Program-made: the position numbers and the translations under genes | Shown here: piece by piece, positions 5,161 through 6,807 of the stretch | Layout of the letters: every line of letters starts with the position of its first letter | Position numbering within the stretch: position 1 is the first letter of the stretch | Source: Rickettsiales bacterium | Lineage (GTDB): Bacteria > Pseudomonadota > Alphaproteobacteria > Rickettsiales > JALZUV01 | Direction of reading: 5' to 3' | NCBI GenBank assembly: GCA_023301245.1 | Contig: JALZUV010000170.1 | Location: 1 to 6,807, forward strand | Length of the DNA stretch: 6,807 bases | Notes under the pieces: generated by a model | The model's input: only the letters and a program-made list of their open reading frames with translations | Database searches by the model: none | Told to the model about the DNA's origin: nothing

Positions 5161-6807
5161 TTATTCCCCTTTACCGCCCTTCTTACCGACGGCGCCTTTC
5201 CAATAAGTTTCTACATTGCCAACTTGGCCTTTAATTGCTTTCGCGAGCGTTCCAGCCTGCCCCTCATTATTACTCATAATTGAAAGGCTCATGCCCAGCC
5301 TACCAACAATAGAGCGTGCCAATGCCTCGATACTGTTGGTGAAACTATAGAGTGTATACCCCAGTATCATCAAAGCAAATACGGCGATCACTAACTGCCC
5401 CACCTTTCTTTGATGCGCCTCCTTTGGCAACTCATCACCCTCGGCGAGCGAGCTTAAATCGAGCACTGGCACGGTGGGTATACGTGAATTTATCGTGTTT
5501 TCCAGCTTATAGCGTAAGGGGCCAGTGCTGGCTATTGCGCGCCCTGTGGTGCAAACAACCGAATATGCCCATGCCCTGTAATCTGACCCTTCAGGTGCCT
5601 GCATGCCCGCCTCTAACTGAGCCATCGTAGTATCAGGGAAAGGAGATAACTTTGTAACTTCTTCCTTAACCCTATCCCACGCGGCGGCAGAAATGGTAGA
5701 GAAAGCATCGCTTACACTTTTTATCCCCATATCACCGCATTGCGTTTCAAAGAATTTATAGGCGCCTGAACCAACATCGAACTTAAACTCCATATCAAAA
5801 AGCTTTTTCTTGTCAACAAGAAGCTTCTTGATGGCGGCGGCTTGTTCTGCAATAGGGTCGGTAATGGGATCAATTTTTAAAATTCCAAAAATGGGCATCA
5901 CCACTTGATAATATGTATCGTCGACCTTAACAGGAGAAGTTTGAATTTGCTGTTCAACTCCAAAAGGGTCTGGGCATGCGTCAGGATCTTGGCAAGTTAC
6001 GGGGTCGTATTTATAGAAATAATTCTCACTCCCTTTATAAATAAGTATATCAAGCGCAGACACTGCAAAATACATAAAGCAAATGACAATTGCTGGCTGC
6101 ACCATGTTACGCACCACCATCGATAACCAGCGATTAAAAAAGTAAGACTCGGTTGATTTGAAAAATACCATCAATAGGAAAATAGGAAACATCATCATCA
6201 TCATTGCAATGGCACCATAGGCCATCACTAACATGGTGGTAACACGCAATAAGAACATTCCAAGTGTTAAAAAGAACCCAATGAACATCATTCCTAAATG
6301 CGCGCCCGATGTACCTGTAAAAACACTGGCACCCGCAATGGCTATAAAAGCTGTTTTTGCCTCCTTACTTGTTCCTAAACCAAATAGTTTTTTAAATAAG
6401 CAATCCAGCCAATCATAAATTTTTATCCATTCATATTTATCAAAAGGCGTGTTTCCAAGAGAGCTCTGACATTGGAATGCTCCCCCACCTGAACCAGAAG
6501 ATACAAAGGTAGCCTGCGCGCCATTGCCAAGCATAATTAAGAGCGTATCTGTTATATCGAAAAACAGTTCAGAAATTGCATCCATATGCTCAAATGCGAA
6601 AATGACCATTGCCACACGGGTTAGAAAAACTGTCACCTCGGCCTTAGTGTTTTTAAACATACCGCCAACAGCCTTGAAACCCATAATAATGGTCGCAAAA
6701 AGTATAATCGCATACATGGCTGGGCGCATATAATCGGCAAGCACCTCTAAAATTTCCGCTGTGCCCTCGCCTAAAATTTTTCGCATGCAATAGGTAAAGC
6801 GCGCAGA
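5161..6807 (-). CDS. VirB6/TrbL-family T4SS inner-membrane channel protein A (5' end probably outside window)
   Basis: At least 541 aa counted from the ATG at 6784-6786. The frame is open upstream to the window edge (SARFTYC before the Met) and that ATG has no Shine-Dalgarno, so the true start probably lies outside. Membrane segments by eye: about 21-43, 51-66, 161-180, 182-208, 226-250 and 460-483. The VirB6/TrbL signature covers about 190-245 (GAIAMMMMMFPIFLLMVFFK, then NRWLSMVVRNMVQPAIVICF). A soluble insertion of about 210 residues (251-459) carries Cys 265, 271, 350 and 412 and is probably periplasmic, where disulfides could form. The C-terminus is hydrophilic and Gly/Lys-rich (GKKGGKGE), likely cytoplasmic. 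A five-Met run (195-199) comes from a CAT x5 repeat at 6190-6204. Protein B follows after 2 bp, so the two are co-transcribed and not alternative copies; outside the core they look clearly diverged. Confidence 0.83.
   Translation of the reverse strand, partial: SARFTYCMRKILGEGTAEILEVLADYMRPAMYAIILFATIIMGFKAVGGMFKNTKAEVTVFLTRVAMVIFAFEHMDAISELFFDITDTLLIMLGNGAQATFVSSGSGGGAFQCQSSLGNTPFDKYEWIKIYDWLDCLFKKLFGLGTSKEAKTAFIAIAGASVFTGTSGAHLGMMFIGFFLTLGMFLLRVTTMLVMAYGAIAMMMMMFPIFLLMVFFKSTESYFFNRWLSMVVRNMVQPAIVICFMYFAVSALDILIYKGSENYFYKYDPVTCQDPDACPDPFGVEQQIQTSPVKVDDTYYQVVMPIFGILKIDPITDPIAEQAAAIKKLLVDKKKLFDMEFKFDVGSGAYKFFETQCGDMGIKSVSDAFSTISAAAWDRVKEEVTKLSPFPDTTMAQLEAGMQAPEGSDYRAWAYSVVCTTGRAIASTGPLRYKLENTINSRIPTVPVLDLSSLAEGDELPKEAHQRKVGQLVIAVFALMILGYTLYSFTNSIEALARSIVGRLGMSLSIMSNNEGQAGTLAKAIKGQVGNVETYWKGAVGKKGGKGE
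5166..5171 (-). promoter_or_regulatory. Shine-Dalgarno for VirB6-like B, inside the end of VirB6-like A
   Basis: AGGGGA on the minus strand, six bases before the ATG of VirB6-like B, lies within the last codons of VirB6-like A. It is the only strong ribosome binding site in the window. It decides the start of protein B and supports coupled translation of the pair. Confidence 0.7.

Noticed and set aside
6190..6204. CAT x5 trinucleotide repeat as a phase-variable tract
   Set aside because: Changes in units of three only add or remove Met within a membrane helix and cannot shift the frame; it is short.
1..6807. CRISPR array, tRNA, rRNA or insertion sequence
   Set aside because: No regularly spaced direct repeats, no cloverleaf or rRNA-like sequence, and no transposase-like reading frame were seen by eye.

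Overview
The window looks like chromosomal DNA of a Gram-negative proteobacterium, most likely an alphaproteobacterium of moderate to low GC. Three things point there: a glutathione-dependent glyoxalase II, a lipoprotein with a classical lipobox, and a VirB/Trb-type type IV secretion (T4SS) gene block with two tandem VirB6/TrbL-family channel proteins, an arrangement familiar from Rickettsiales and related groups. The taxonomic placement is inference; no rRNA or other marker gene is present.

Layout, left to right. (1) Positions 1-141 hold the last codons of a probable plus-strand gene that enters from outside, followed by a good bipartite-stem rho-independent terminator. (2) gloB (glyoxalase II) lies on the minus strand at 144-881. 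(3) A 115-bp divergent intergenic region carries AT-rich promoter-like sequence and three alternating GTTAA/TTAAC half-sites. (4) A large plus-strand gene (997-3579, 860 aa) encodes a protein with an adhesin-like N-terminal segment, a FecR domain, a long Glu/Ala/Thr-rich linker, and C-terminal RTX calcium-binding nonapeptides. It has no N-terminal signal peptide and no membrane segment, which fits export by a type I system through a C-terminal signal. (5) Only 6 bp beyond its stop, a convergent minus-strand cluster ends. Read in its own direction, the cluster is VirB6-like protein A (open at the right edge), VirB6-like protein B (2-bp gap, clear Shine-Dalgarno), then a 69-aa lipoprotein that may be the VirB7-type partner of the secretion channel.

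The minus-strand cluster encodes envelope parts of a T4SS: two polytopic inner-membrane proteins and one small lipoprotein. The RTX/FecR protein is a separate, convergently transcribed unit, and no type I transporter genes are visible. gloB is a housekeeping detoxification gene with its own promoter-like sequence.

The most unusual features are at the end of VirB6-like protein B. A run of ten G residues on the coding strand lies 18 coding bases before the stop codon. Just after it, a 70-bp imperfect palindrome contains the stop codon and ends one base before the lipoprotein start codon. The first could make the protein's tail phase-variable. The second could be a small palindromic repeat element or an RNA structure controlling lipoprotein translation. 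The overall architecture is recognisable from known families, so I do not claim a wholly new system.
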